The translations under genes were made by a program, and so were the position numbers. This document shows positions 53,972-63,260 of a stretch of 64,000 nucleotides of DNA, piece by piece. The stretch is from NCBI RefSeq assembly GCF_016634425.1, contig NZ_JAEPES010000001.1, forward strand, positions 1,122,782 through 1,186,781, in the 5' to 3' direction. Source of the stretch: Lacisediminihabitans changchengi (lineage in GTDB: Bacteria > Actinomycetota > Actinomycetes > Actinomycetales > Microbacteriaceae). Positions within the stretch are counted from its first letter, which is position 1; the number at the start of each line of letters is the position of its first letter. Under the pieces are notes generated by a model, which was given only the letters and a program-made list of their open reading frames with translations, ran no database searches and had not been told where the DNA came from.

Positions 53972-55039
53972 ATGGCACACGACGACGGCGGCACAACCGC
54001 CGCTGCCGGCTCGGACGTCGAGAAGATCGGTCAGTCGACGATCTCGGGTGGCACGGCCGTGATCGCGCCTGACCTCCCGCAGAACCCCGGCCTCCCGCCG
54101 CACCGGCTCCGCGTCACCGACCTCGACCCGAAAGCCGCCAAGGTCGCGGAACGCCGCGTGTACACGCTGTTCTATGTGTCGATCGTCGGCAGCATTTTCG
54201 CCGTCGCCGCCTACGCCGCTTTCCCGATCAAGCCGGGCGACCCCGGCTCGGTGCGCCTCAACACCGTCTTCCTCGGTATGGGTATCGCGCTTGGGCTGCT
54301 CTCGCTCGGTATCGGTGCCATCTACTGGGCCAAGAACCTCATGCGCGGCGACGAGATCAGCGAATCCCGTCACTTCACCAGCGAACGCGTCGCAAGCCGC
54401 GAACGCGCCGTCGAGATCTTCAAAGAGGGAAACCAGGAGTCCGGTTTCGGCCGTCGCTCGCTGATTCGCAACAGCCTCATCGGCGCCCTACTCGCCTTCC
54501 CGCTTCCCGGAATCGTGCTGTTCCGCGGTCTCGCACCCGATCACAGCCCGGTACCAGCACTCGAGCACACTCTCTGGGCGAAGGGCACGCGTCTGACGCA
54601 TGACCCCAGCGGCGCCCCGATCAAGGCCTCCGACGTCACTTTGGGATCGGCGTTCCACGTCATCCCCGAGGGACTTCTGGAGAAGGAAGACATGCTGGAG
54701 CAGAAAGCCAAAGCGGCCGTGCTCCTCATGCGTCTGAAGCCCGAAGACCTCAACGTGTCTAAGGGTCGCGAGAATTGGAACTACGACGGAATCGTCGCCT
54801 ATTCGAAGATCTGCACGCACGTCGGGTGCCCGGTGGCGCTCTACGAGCAGCAGACCCACCACCTGCTGTGCCCGTGCCACTCGTCCACCTTCGACGTGAC
54901 CAACGAGTGTGAGGTCATCTTCGGACCGGCCGCACGCCCACTTCCGCAGCTACCGATCACGGTCGACAGCGAGGGTTACCTCGTCGCCCGCAGTGATTTC
55001 CACGAGCCCGTCGGCCCGAGTTTCTGGGAGCGTTCATGA
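53972..55039 (+). CDS. qcrA: Rieske iron-sulfur subunit of the bcc complex
   Basis: 355 residues from ATG 53972, preferred because GAAGGGAAG precedes it; an ATG at 53936 lacks such a site. Three membrane helices (about 75-95, 110-130, 175-195), typical of actinobacterial QcrA, then the Rieske domain with cluster ligands CTHVGCP and CPCHSS. Stop overlaps the qcrB start by 4 bp. Confidence 0.95.
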   Translation: MAHDDGGTTAAAGSDVEKIGQSTISGGTAVIAPDLPQNPGLPPHRLRVTDLDPKAAKVAERRVYTLFYVSIVGSIFAVAAYAAFPIKPGDPGSVRLNTVFLGMGIALGLLSLGIGAIYWAKNLMRGDEISESRHFTSERVASRERAVEIFKEGNQESGFGRRSLIRNSLIGALLAFPLPGIVLFRGLAPDHSPVPALEHTLWAKGTRLTHDPSGAPIKASDVTLGSAFHVIPEGLLEKEDMLEQKAKAAVLLMRLKPEDLNVSKGRENWNYDGIVAYSKICTHVGCPVALYEQQTHHLLCPCHSSTFDVTNECEVIFGPAARPLPQLPITVDSEGYLVARSDFHEPVGPSFWERS

Positions 55040-56667
55040 CCGTCTCAACCGCAACACAGCCGGAAACACCCGTCGCCGCGGCGAATAACCGTGGTGCACG
55101 CTTCACGGCAGCCGCCGCGAACTACATCGACGAGCGCACCAGCATCTCCGGTCTGGTCCGCGAAGTAGGCCGCAAGATCTTCCCCGATCACTGGTCGTTC
55201 ATGCTCGGCGAGGTGGCGCTCTACAGCTTCATCGTCATCCTGCTCTCGGGAACGTTCCTAACGTTCTTCTTCCAGCCGTCGATGGCCGAGGTCGTATACA
55301 ACGGTTCGTACGTGCCTCTGAAGGGCATCGAGATGTCGGCAGCATATGCGTCATCTCTCAACATCTCCTTCGACATCCGCGGCGGACTGCTGTTCCGCCA
55401 GGTGCACCACTGGGCCGCGCTGCTCTTCATCGCGTCCATCGGCCTGCACATGCTGCGCGTGTACTTCACGGGCGCGTTCCGTAAGCCGCGCGAGATCAAC
55501 TGGGTGATCGGCTTCACGCTGTTCATCCTGGCGATGGCCGAGGGCTTCACCGGCTACTCCCTGCCCGACGACCTGCTTTCCGGTAACGGTCTGCGCATCA
55601 TCGACGGTCTGATCAAGGGAATCCCGGTCGTTGGCACCTGGATCTCGTACCTGCTGTTCGGCGGCGAGTTCCCGGGAACGAAGCTCGTTGCGCTGTTCTA
55701 CTCCGTGCACATATTGCTTCTGCCTGCGATTCTCGTGGCGGCGCTCGGCGTGCACATGCTGCTGCTGATCGTCAACAAGCACACCCAGTTCGCCGGCCCC
55801 GGTCGCACCGAGCAGAACGTCGTCGGCGTTCCGATCCTCCCGACCTTCGCGGCGAAGGCAGGCGGGTTCTTCTTCGTGGTCTTCGGTGTGATCGTCCTGA
55901 TTGCCTCGTTCTTCACGATCAACCCGATCTGGACCTACGGGCCATACGACCCCTCCCCCGTGTCTGCTGGTACGCAGCCCGACTGGTACATCGGCTTCGC
56001 CGACGGTGCCCTGCGTCTGGTGCCCCCGGGCTGGGAGTTCGTGTGGCTCAACCACACCTGGTCGTTCAACATGATCGTGGTCATCCTCGTGCTGCCGATC
56101 TTCCTTGCTGCTGTGGCGTTCTATCCCTTCATCGAGAACTGGATCACCGGCGACAAGCGTGAGCACCACATCGCCGACCGTCCACGCAACGCTCCGGCAC
56201 GCACTGCCGTCGGTGCTGCTGGTGTGACGTTCTACGCGGTGCTTTGGGCTGCTGCGAGTTCCGACCTGATGGCGACACACTTCAAGATCACTCTTGAGGG
56301 CGTCATCCATACCCTGCAGGTTCTGCTCTTCCTCGGTCCGGTGATCGCCTACCAGGTGACCAAGCGGATCTGCCTGGCGCTGCAGAAGAAGGATCGCGAG
56401 ATTGCGCTCCACGGCTTCGAGTCAGGTCGCATCGTTCGGCTTCCCGGTGGCGAGTACATCGAGGTGCACGAGCAGCTCGACGACTACGAGCGCTGGCGCT
56501 TGGTCAGCTTCGACGAGTACACACCGCTGATGGTCCGTCCGGATGCTCACGGTCGAATCTCGCAGGCACAGAAGGTGCGCGCGGGGCTGTCCCGCTGGTT
56601 CTTCGAAGACCGCATCGCACCGCCCACCCGCGGTGAAATCGAAGGTGGCGGCCACGGCCACCACTAA
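55036..56667 (+). CDS. qcrB: cytochrome b subunit of the bcc complex
   Basis: 543 residues. Eight to nine membrane helices with heme ligands in FRQVHHWAALLFIASIGLHMLRVYFTG and SVHILLLPAILVAALGVHMLLLIV, the quinol-site PDW stretch in GTQPDWYIGFADGALRL, and the actinobacterial C-terminal extension. The basic, His-ending tail (GGGHGHH) is common. Completes ctaE-qcrCAB and is followed by a strong terminator. Confidence 0.96.
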   Translation: MTVSTATQPETPVAAANNRGARFTAAAANYIDERTSISGLVREVGRKIFPDHWSFMLGEVALYSFIVILLSGTFLTFFFQPSMAEVVYNGSYVPLKGIEMSAAYASSLNISFDIRGGLLFRQVHHWAALLFIASIGLHMLRVYFTGAFRKPREINWVIGFTLFILAMAEGFTGYSLPDDLLSGNGLRIIDGLIKGIPVVGTWISYLLFGGEFPGTKLVALFYSVHILLLPAILVAALGVHMLLLIVNKHTQFAGPGRTEQNVVGVPILPTFAAKAGGFFFVVFGVIVLIASFFTINPIWTYGPYDPSPVSAGTQPDWYIGFADGALRLVPPGWEFVWLNHTWSFNMIVVILVLPIFLAAVAFYPFIENWITGDKREHHIADRPRNAPARTAVGAAGVTFYAVLWAAASSDLMATHFKITLEGVIHTLQVLLFLGPVIAYQVTKRICLALQKKDREIALHGFESGRIVRLPGGEYIEVHEQLDDYERWRLVSFDEYTPLMVRPDAHGRISQAQKVRAGLSRWFFEDRIAPPTRGEIEGGGHGHH

Positions 56668-56680
56668 CGACTGCTGAAAC

Positions 56681-56725
56681 GGATGCCCCGGCTCCCGCGA
56701 TACGTCGCGAGGAGCCGGGGCATCC
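56681..56725 (+). terminator. strong hairpin terminator after qcrB
   Basis: Perfect 15-bp arms GGATGCCCCGGCTCC (56681-56695) and GGAGCCGGGGCATCC (56711-56725), with a further inner CGCGA/TCGCG stem around TACG. It can also end transcription of the convergent fragment behind it. Confidence 0.85.
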
Positions 56726-56729
56726 GTCG

Positions 56730-56927
56730 TTAACGACGAAATGTGCGCAGCAGCGCGAACACCATAAAGACCATGCCAACCACGCCGAGGAAGAGCGCTA
56801 ACGGCTCAGATCTGTGAGAACAGCTACTGGCGCCAGGATCGATTGAGTCCTGCCACCAACCCCCCTGGAACCCGGCGATCATTAGCACGGTGAGCACGCC
56901 AACGATCGCCGTGGCGAGAAGTGTCTG
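56730..56927 (-). pseudogene. small membrane-protein gene cut by the IS21-type element
   Basis: Reading from the element boundary, the minus frame gives QTLLATAIVGVLTVLMIAGFQGGWWQDSIDP, then LALFLGVVGMVFMVFALLRTFRR and TAA at 56730: two membrane helices with a polar loop. No start codon exists on the chromosomal side; the N-terminus was separated when the element entered at 56928. The expected remainder would be beyond 60066, where an ATG (minus strand, near 60083) could be the old start, though no clear target duplication lets me rejoin the frame. Confidence 0.6.
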
Positions 56928-57064
56928 TGTCAGCGTTAGTTGGCCCCGGGATGGCGGCCGAAGTCGGCCCCACCTGCAACTCGCCGGGGTCCTTGTGACG
57001 GTTTAATCTGGCCCCACCTCACCGTGGTTCCTGTCTGTGTTCGTGACTGACAGGAGGGCCCGGA

Positions 57065-58741
57065 ATGGGGTCGAGAGTGGAGCTGTTCGCAACAATCCGT
57101 CGTGACGCCCGTGTCGAGGGGCTCTCCGTCCGAGAGCTTGCTCGCCGGCACGGAGTGCACCGGCGGACGGTGCGTCAAGCGTTGGAGGCAGCGGACCCGC
57201 CACCGCGGAAACCGCGGGTGTCGCCGGCGCCGAGGCTGGACCCGTTCAAGACGGCGATCGACGAGATGCTCAAGGTCGATCTTGATGCCCCGAGGAAGCA
57301 ACGTCACACGACCCGACGGATCTTGGCCCGGCTTGCCGAGGAGCACGGCGCGTCCGAGTTGTCGTATTCGACCGTCCGGGACTACGTCGCGAAACGCCGC
57401 CCGGTGATCGATGCCGAAGCAGGCCGGGGCCGGGAGGTGTTCGTCCCGCAGGAGCACGCCCCAGGCGCAGAGGCGGAGGTCGACTTCGGGGAACTCTGGG
57501 TAGTGCTGGCCGGCGTGAAAACGAAGTGCCACATGTTCGCGTTCCGCCTCTCGTTCTCCGGGAAAGCGATCCACCGGGTTTATCCGACGCAGGCGCAGGA
57601 AGCGTTCCTTGAGGGCCACATCGATGCGTTCGAGGATCTCGGTGGGATCCCGACCCGGCACATCCGTTACGACAACCTCACCGACGCTGTCGCGAAAGTC
57701 ATCTACGGCACCGGGAGGCAGCGGACGGAGAACCCTCGCTGGGTACTGTTCCGATCTCACTACGGGTTCGATGCGTTCTATTGCCGGCCCGGGATCGAGG
57801 GCGCTCACGAGAAGGGCGGCATCGAAGGAGAGGTCGGCCGGTTCCGTCGCACCCATCTGTCTCCGATGCCCGTTGTCGATTCCCTCGCGCAGCTCAACGA
57901 CAAATGCAGGCAGTGGGATCTCGACGACGAGAACCGGCGGGTGAACGACCGGATCCGCACCGTTGCGCAGGACTTCGCTCTCGAGCGGCCGCTCCTGGCC
58001 AAGGTGACGGCGGAACGCTTCGAGCCGGGATTAGCGCTGGCGCCGCGAGTGAACAGGTCAAGCCTTGTCCGGGTCAGGACCGCGAACTACTCCGTTCCTG
58101 CTCGGATGATCGGGCGTCCGGTCCGGGTGTCTCTTCGCGCCTCGGAGGTCGTCATTTTTGACGGCCGCACCGAGATTGCGCGCCACTCCCGGGTGGTCGA
58201 GATGCATGGGCAGAGCGTGAAACTGGACCACTACCTTGAGGTTCTCCAGCACAAGCCCGGCGCCTTCCCCGGATCAACCGCGTTGGCTCAAGCTCGAGCG
58301 TCGGGGGTGTTCACGCCGGCGCATGAGGCATTCTGGGCGGCGGCCCGCAAAACCGACGGCGATGCCGGCGGCACGAAAGCCCTGATTGACGTCCTGCTGC
58401 TGCACCGGTCGATGACGGCCGAGGATGTCACCGCGGGGATCACGGCGGCTCACACGGTCGGAGCTGTTACCGCGGACGTTGTCGCTGTCGAGGCGCGTCG
58501 CCACGAAGCGCTGGGTGGGTCCAGATTGGGCCGTCCTCTCGTCGAACATGCTCGCGGTCCTGAGCGACGAGTTGTCAGTCTCACTCAGCGCCGCCTCGCC
58601 GATCCGGCGGCCGTTATCGCTGGCCTGCCCGCGGACACGAGGCCGCTGCCGTCCGTCGCCGCCTACGACCAGCTGCTGCGCCTGCCCGAGCGAACCGCAC
58701 CAGTCCCGGAGCCCACCATGAAGAAGGGAACAGCGTCATGA
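57065..58741 (+). CDS. istA: IS21-family transposase IstA
   Basis: 558 residues. N-terminal HTH (VEGLSVRELARRHGVHRRTVRQAL), integrase-type DDE core (AEVDFGELWVVLAGVKTKCHMFAFRLSFSGKAIHRVYPTQAQEAFLEGHIDAFEDLGGIPTRHIRYDNLTDAV, then GIEGAHEKGGIEGEVG), and the Mu-type C-terminal beta domain (RTANYSVPARMIGRPVRVSL). Intact length, so probably active. Overlaps istB by 4 bp, the usual coupling. Confidence 0.95.
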   Translation: MGSRVELFATIRRDARVEGLSVRELARRHGVHRRTVRQALEAADPPPRKPRVSPAPRLDPFKTAIDEMLKVDLDAPRKQRHTTRRILARLAEEHGASELSYSTVRDYVAKRRPVIDAEAGRGREVFVPQEHAPGAEAEVDFGELWVVLAGVKTKCHMFAFRLSFSGKAIHRVYPTQAQEAFLEGHIDAFEDLGGIPTRHIRYDNLTDAVAKVIYGTGRQRTENPRWVLFRSHYGFDAFYCRPGIEGAHEKGGIEGEVGRFRRTHLSPMPVVDSLAQLNDKCRQWDLDDENRRVNDRIRTVAQDFALERPLLAKVTAERFEPGLALAPRVNRSSLVRVRTANYSVPARMIGRPVRVSLRASEVVIFDGRTEIARHSRVVEMHGQSVKLDHYLEVLQHKPGAFPGSTALAQARASGVFTPAHEAFWAAARKTDGDAGGTKALIDVLLLHRSMTAEDVTAGITAAHTVGAVTADVVAVEARRHEALGGSRLGRPLVEHARGPERRVVSLTQRRLADPAAVIAGLPADTRPLPSVAAYDQLLRLPERTAPVPEPTMKKGTAS

Positions 58742-59550
58742 CAACCACAACGAGCATCACCACCACCCTCCGGAGACGCAGAGGGCTGACGGAAGAAGCG
58801 GCGAACGCCGCGATCGATCAGGCCTGCCGCCGGCTTCGGCTCCCCACCATCCGGGCGGTCGTCGACGAGGCGACCACGGCGGCGCAGAAGGAGCAACTGA
58901 GCTACCAAGGGTTCCTGGCCGAGTTGCTGCTGGCGGAGTGCGACGACCGTGACCGCCGCTCCTCCGTCCGCCGCGTCAAAGCCGCCGGGTTCCCTAGGGA
59001 CAAGTGGCTCGGGGACTTCGACTTCGACGCCAACCCGAACATCAACCCCGCCACCATCAACACCCTCGCCACCGGCGACTGGGTCCGGAAGGGGCGGCCG
59101 CTTTGTCTCATCGGTGACTCCGGCACCGGCAAAAGCCACCTCCTTATCGGCCTCGGCACCGCCGCAGCGGAGAAGGGGTTCCGGGTCAAATACACACTCG
59201 CCACCAGGCTCGTGAACGAACTCGTCGAGGCGGCCGACGAGAAGAACCTTGCCCGGACCATCGCCCGCTACGGGAGGGTCGACCTGCTGATGATCGACGA
59301 ACTCGGCTACATGGAACTCGACCGCAGAGGCGCCGAACTCCTCTTCCAGGTCCTGACCGAACGGGAAGAGAACAACTCCATCGCGATCGCTTCTAATGAG
59401 TCGTTCTCCGGCTGGACGAAGACGTTCACCGACCCGCGTCTTTGCGCCGCGATCGTGGACCGGCTGACGTTCAACGGCACCATCATCGAAACAGGCACCG
59501 ACTCCTACCGCCTCGCACACAGCAAACAACAGAGGCAGCATGCCGGATGA
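58738..59550 (+). CDS. istB: IS21-family helper ATPase IstB
   Basis: 270 residues of the DnaA-like AAA+ type: Walker A LIGDSGTGKSHLLIGLG (about 120), Walker B VDLLMIDELGYMELDRRGAELLFQVL, sensor 1 SIAIASNESFSGW, followed by RLTFNGTIIETGTDSYRL. It selects the target and activates IstA. Intact. The passenger VOC gene starts beyond its 3' end on the other strand. Confidence 0.95.
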   Translation: MTTTTSITTTLRRRRGLTEEAANAAIDQACRRLRLPTIRAVVDEATTAAQKEQLSYQGFLAELLLAECDDRDRRSSVRRVKAAGFPRDKWLGDFDFDANPNINPATINTLATGDWVRKGRPLCLIGDSGTGKSHLLIGLGTAAAEKGFRVKYTLATRLVNELVEAADEKNLARTIARYGRVDLLMIDELGYMELDRRGAELLFQVLTEREENNSIAIASNESFSGWTKTFTDPRLCAAIVDRLTFNGTIIETGTDSYRLAHSKQQRQHAG

Positions 59551-59569
59551 GGAGCGGTGTCAGCGCGGC

Positions 59570-59965
59570 TCACGAAAGGTCGGCGACGATCTCCGTCTTG
59601 AACCCCGTCGCGTTTTCGAGCCAACCCGCGTAGTGGTCTTTTCCGCCCGCATGCGGATACCGATCCGAATAGAGGGGCTGCCAGCCATGCGCCGGCGCGT
59701 CAGCCATGATCGCGTCGACGGCGGCCTCAGCTGAGGCCTTAAAGGCGAGGTGATTGACACCCACCCGGCGACGATCATGCGTCGACACCGACACATTCGG
59801 CGACGTTGTGAGAGTCAGATATGAGCCCCCAGCACTCCAAGACTGGCCCCCGGACCACTCCGCATCCAGAACAAAGTCCAATCGTCCGAGGAGCCAGCCC
59901 CACTCGACTCGGGCCTGATCGAAATCCGCGATCCACAACTCCACATGATGAAAACCTGCCATCAA
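59570..59965 (-). CDS. VOC-family passenger protein inside the IS21-type element
   Basis: 131 residues: HHVELWIADFDQARVEWGWLLGRLDF, SWSAGGSYLTLTTSP, GVNHLAFKASAEAAVDAIMADAPAHGW, KDHYAGWLENATGFKTEIVAD. This is a complete single VOC domain with the usual metal-site His and Glu positions. It converges on istB (20 bp apart) and lies inside the element's terminal repeats, so it moves with it. Such proteins may bind or modify antibiotics or electrophiles; no substrate is evident. Confidence 0.85.
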   Translation of the reverse strand: MMAGFHHVELWIADFDQARVEWGWLLGRLDFVLDAEWSGGQSWSAGGSYLTLTTSPNVSVSTHDRRRVGVNHLAFKASAEAAVDAIMADAPAHGWQPLYSDRYPHAGGKDHYAGWLENATGFKTEIVADLS

Positions 59966-60286
59966 ACAAGTCTGTCACCCAGCCTGCCCGCACTCGCCGA
60001 CGCGACTAGCCGGTCACCACGTGGGGCCAGAGATCTCCGTCACCGTGGGGCCAAGAAACCTTGACATAGTCACTCCATCGTGCATGATCCACTCGCCGCG
60101 GTTGGGTGTCGGACTGACCTCGGACAGCGGGGTCCAGTGCTGCACCACTCAGATAACTCTCTCTCGATGGAAGCTACCGGCCCAGCAGAGTTTGAGCGTA
60201 CCCGCGGCGGCTGACCTCGTGAGAGGCGGCGCAGCAGCGGAGCCGTTATCTGGCGGATGCCAGCAACTCGGCTCAGACTGGGGCGC

Positions 60287-60541
60287 ATGGATTCGCCAAG
60301 TCGCTCACGGAGCCGGTGGGACTCCCCCTGGGGCCGGTTCTTCTTCCGCGCCGCAGTGTTCCTGCGCGTGGTCGCTCTTCTGTGCGGCGTCACGATGGGT
60401 GGCCTGGTCCTGGCCTACTTGTTACGTAGCGGATGGGCGTCGTTCCTGCTCCCGGCATGCATCGAGGCCGGGGTGATTCTTGCGTTCGGGTTCCTCCTGC
60501 AGTTGGTGCCGTTCGCGCGCAACCGGGCGGTTCGGCCTTAA
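60287..60541 (+). CDS. small two-helix membrane protein
   Basis: 84 residues from ATG 60287: a basic N-terminus (SPSRSRSRWD), then helices AAVFLRVVALLCGVTMGGLVLAYLL and FLLPACIEAGVILAFGFLLQLVPF. No family recognised. An in-frame ATG at 60257 would add 10 residues. It converges on the next membrane-protein gene; the 220 bp from the element's right end to here show no gene. Confidence 0.55.
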   Translation: MDSPSRSRSRWDSPWGRFFFRAAVFLRVVALLCGVTMGGLVLAYLLRSGWASFLLPACIEAGVILAFGFLLQLVPFARNRAVRP

Positions 60542-60544
60542 CGT

Positions 60545-60808
60545 TCAGCGCCTGCCAGCTCGGAAGCGTCTGGTTCGCTCACAAGCGACGGAGAAGCACG
60601 CCGCAGCAAACAGCCCGGCCGGGACGGCTAAGAACGGGACAACGGCGTGCAAGGCCAGCGTGAGGGAGTTCTGCGTCGGAACAAACGTTGCCGCGAGAGC
60701 GAGAATGCAGACGACCAGGTAGACGCCCCATTGGCGGGAGCTGTAGCCGATGACTCGGACCCCGCCGCCGTCGTACCACCACAGTCGCACCGGCTCCGGG
60801 ATCCTCAT
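60545..60808 (-). CDS. small two-helix membrane protein
   Basis: 87 residues. N-terminal RIPEPVRLWWYDGGGVRVIGYSSRQWG, then helices VYLVVCILALAATFVPTQ and AVVPFLAVPAGLFAAACFSVA, ending RTRRFRAGRR. Unrecognised. Stops 3 bp from the preceding convergent gene, so the two are tail to tail. Confidence 0.58.
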   Translation of the reverse strand: MRIPEPVRLWWYDGGGVRVIGYSSRQWGVYLVVCILALAATFVPTQNSLTLALHAVVPFLAVPAGLFAAACFSVACERTRRFRAGRR

Positions 60809-60951
60809 GGGTCCTGCCTACTTCGTTTGGCGAACGTAGAGCACTAGTGCCCCAAAGAGCCGACAGCCGTTCCTGCCGATGTGCGTTTGACTCAGCGTTG
60901 TGGGGGTTTCCTCATTTTTCACGGGTTCAACAACGAAGGTGAGAAGTGGCA

Positions 60952-62289
60952 ATGAGCAAGCGAAGACGAACACTCGGGGCAGTATGCGCAGCCGGCCTGA
61001 TCGCGATGGCAGGGATAGCAGGCACCGGAGCCGCCTGGGCTCCACAAGATGCGAGCGCGGCTGCACCGTTACTGGGCAACCCGAACGCACAATTTCCCAT
61101 GAAGCACACGAACGCTGGGCTGCCGGCCGGTACAGAGCTCCAGAGGGGATTGCCGGAGAACGCAACCAGCATCATCCCCGACCAGGTGAGGCTGGCCGTT
61201 GCCGAGCTGAAAGCAAGCTCCCACCGTGCCCAGCTCAACGATTTCCGTTGGGACGCATCCACCCAGACGCTCAACGTCTACGTGAACGGCGACCCCGAGG
61301 CGGTGAAGGGTATTCTCGCGAAATCGCTGTCGGCGGACCAAAAGTCTCAAATCGTCTCGGCATCGACGTCCAAGGCTGCCCTGAGCAAACTCATTGAGGG
61401 GCTGGCCGATCAGGATGGGACGATGGCGAACGGGCAGCAGCTCGTGACGGCTACTCCCTCATCTGATGGTTCGACCGTGACAATCGCCGTCGACGCGGAC
61501 GCCTCGACGCTCCGCGACCTATCCGCCCGAAAGTCGCAGGTCGGTGGGGTGCAGCTTCGCTACGAGTCGGCCGGCGCGGTGACTCCGACGCTGCGACAGC
61601 GAAACGACGCTCCGGTCTTCACCGGAGGATTGATGACCGGTCAGGGCTACAACTGCACGACCGGATTCCCCGTGATTCGCTCCGACGGCGAGTATGGGAA
61701 TGTGTCGGCCGACCACTGCGGTCATGCCCTGAACGGCACCTGGTACTGGGGCTACTCCGGGAACGCAGTGCACGTCGGGACGACCAGCGGAACGGCCGGC
61801 GGCGGGAGCGACTTCGAGATATTTCGGGGAACTACTGACCCCTCCGGCTACACCCTCGTCGGACCGTACAACGTCAGCAACCAGGTGGCACCGATCGTGG
61901 GCTATTACGCCTCGATCGCAGGTGACCAGGTCTGTTACAACGGCTCATATTCGGGAACTGTCTGCGGCAACGATGTCGTCGAGACCAGCGTCTATACCTG
62001 CTACGAAGGGCTCCAGTGCTACTGGCTAACGCGGACGCACAACTCGGTGCCGGCGGTTGGAAACGGCGACAGCGGTGGGCCCGTCATGGGCTTCGCCGCT
62101 GCGGCTGACGGAAGCACCGAAGCCTATGGAACGGGCATCGTCAGCGGCATCATCGACGGAACCGCTACCTGCACCGGGGAACCTGGCGGGACTGGGGCAA
62201 ACGATCGTAAGTGCAGCAAGGATGTGCTGTTCGCTCCGATCGAGACGTTCGTCAATAACAACCTCTCGTTCAGTCTGCTCGGCGTGTAG
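60952..62289 (+). CDS. secreted chymotrypsin-fold (S1, streptogrisin-like) serine protease with propeptide
   Basis: 445 residues. Signal peptide (1-36, AVCAAGLIAMAGIAGTGAAWA), a pro-region of about 150 residues (FRWDASTQTLNVYVNGDPEAVKGIL resembling alpha-lytic propeptides), and the protease: His in NVSADHCGHAL, Asp in GGSDFEIF, Ser in VGNGDSGGPV. Six cysteines in the mature part suggest disulfides. ATG 60952 is preferred over GTG 60946 by spacing to GAGAAG. Followed by a strong terminator, so it stands alone. Confidence 0.88.
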   Translation: MSKRRRTLGAVCAAGLIAMAGIAGTGAAWAPQDASAAAPLLGNPNAQFPMKHTNAGLPAGTELQRGLPENATSIIPDQVRLAVAELKASSHRAQLNDFRWDASTQTLNVYVNGDPEAVKGILAKSLSADQKSQIVSASTSKAALSKLIEGLADQDGTMANGQQLVTATPSSDGSTVTIAVDADASTLRDLSARKSQVGGVQLRYESAGAVTPTLRQRNDAPVFTGGLMTGQGYNCTTGFPVIRSDGEYGNVSADHCGHALNGTWYWGYSGNAVHVGTTSGTAGGGSDFEIFRGTTDPSGYTLVGPYNVSNQVAPIVGYYASIAGDQVCYNGSYSGTVCGNDVVETSVYTCYEGLQCYWLTRTHNSVPAVGNGDSGGPVMGFAAAADGSTEAYGTGIVSGIIDGTATCTGEPGGTGANDRKCSKDVLFAPIETFVNNNLSFSLLGV

Positions 62290-62302
62290 CGACGCAGGAA
62301 CG

Positions 62303-62339
62303 AAAAGGGGCTCCAACATCATTGTTGGGGCCCCTTTTT
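62303..62339 (+). terminator. rho-independent terminator after protease gene
   Basis: AAAAGGGGC and CCAAC pair with GTTGG and GCCCCTTTTT around ATCATT. The stem ends in a T-run. About 14 bp after the stop codon. Confidence 0.9.
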
Positions 62340-62352
62340 GGTCACTCAGCAG

Positions 62353-62562
62353 TTAAACCGGCATCGCGCGAGACGACCAAAATATGGTCACGGCGACGAA
62401 GAGAACGCCAGCCGCCACGACGAGGATCGCTCCTGCGGTGACGAAGAATCGACGACGAGAGTATCGGCCAAGCGTGGCACGGCTCGGGCTCAGGAGCCCG
62501 ACGAGGAGTGCCACCACCCCGACGATGACGAGCACCCACGAGGTCGTTTGGGACCAAGACAT
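62353..62562 (-). CDS. small two-helix membrane protein
   Basis: 69 residues from ATG 62562: SWSQTTSWVLVIVGVVALLVGLLSP, a basic loop (RYSRRRFF), and VTAGAILVVAAGVLFVAVTIFW. No family recognised. It lies between the protease terminator and the IS5-family remnant; sequence upstream of the start could include part of that remnant. Confidence 0.55.
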   Translation of the reverse strand: MSWSQTTSWVLVIVGVVALLVGLLSPSRATLGRYSRRRFFVTAGAILVVAAGVLFVAVTIFWSSRAMPV

Positions 62563-62596
62563 ATCGCTTCTCCTGCTCGTAGCCGATGGCCCATCC

Positions 62597-63260
62597 TTAC
62601 ATGAAGTTCCGCTCGACGACGTTGCGTCCCTTGTAGTCGACGGCGTCAAAGGCGGGGGGCCTGCCGCCTGCTTGGCCGCGATGTTTTCTGTGGCCGATCT
62701 GGTCCGAGGGCTGCGGAATTACGGCCACGATCCCTCGTTCGGACTCGTGCGAACGGATCGCCCGCGACGAATATGCCTTGTCGCCACGCATCCGGTCTGG
62801 GCGGGTCCGCGGTCGTCCCGGCCCAGACCGACCTATCTTCAGCTGACCCATCAATGGCAGGAACATCGACGAATCTCCGCCCTGACCGGGCCCGGCGAGC
62901 AGCACTAACGGGCGCCCTTGACCATCGACCAGGGCATGAATTTTGGTTGTCAAACCGCCGCGGGAACGACCGATGGCGTGATCAGGTGGCTCTACCCGCA
63001 GATTCGTGTAATTCGACAGATCCCCCTGTAGCGCGGGCCGTGCTGATGGGCACGATTCACCGTGGAATCCACCGACACCGCCCAATCGACCGCGCCTTGC
63101 TTGTCGGCGATCGTAAGCAGCGTCGCCAGCATTCGATCCCGCACCGATACCGGTAGATGATGCCCTCGATGACCTTCCGATCATCCCTGAACGGCCTCCC
63201 CTGACGCCCATCCGACGACGGAATCACCGGCTTCAGAAGAGCCCACTGCTGATCATCCAA
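62597..63260 (-). pseudogene. frameshifted, truncated IS5-family transposase
   Basis: Two frames together cover the N-terminal HTH-like part and the central DDE region (IHALVDGQGRPLVLL, RGDKAYSSRAIRSH). The internal deletion with frameshift lies near 63147, and the C-terminal ~40 residues are absent. It cannot make a functional enzyme. Confidence 0.8.

Larger units (their letters stand above)
56928..60066 (+). mobile_element. IS21-family insertion element with VOC passenger gene
   Basis: Left end TGTCAGCGTTAGTTGGCCCC at 56928 matches the reverse complement of the right end at 60066 (TGTCAAGGTTTCTTGGCCCC) at most positions, beginning TG and ending CA as IS21 elements do. Inside both ends, GGCCCCAC blocks repeat (left near 56974 and 57008; right near 60022 and 60045), the typical multiple transposase sites. 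It carries istA, istB and a minus-strand VOC gene. No obvious target-site duplication was seen. Confidence 0.82.

Noticed and set aside
56919..60074. Target-site duplication flanking the IS21-type element
   Set aside because: AGTGTCTG on the left and TAGTCACT on the right do not match; no duplication is claimed.
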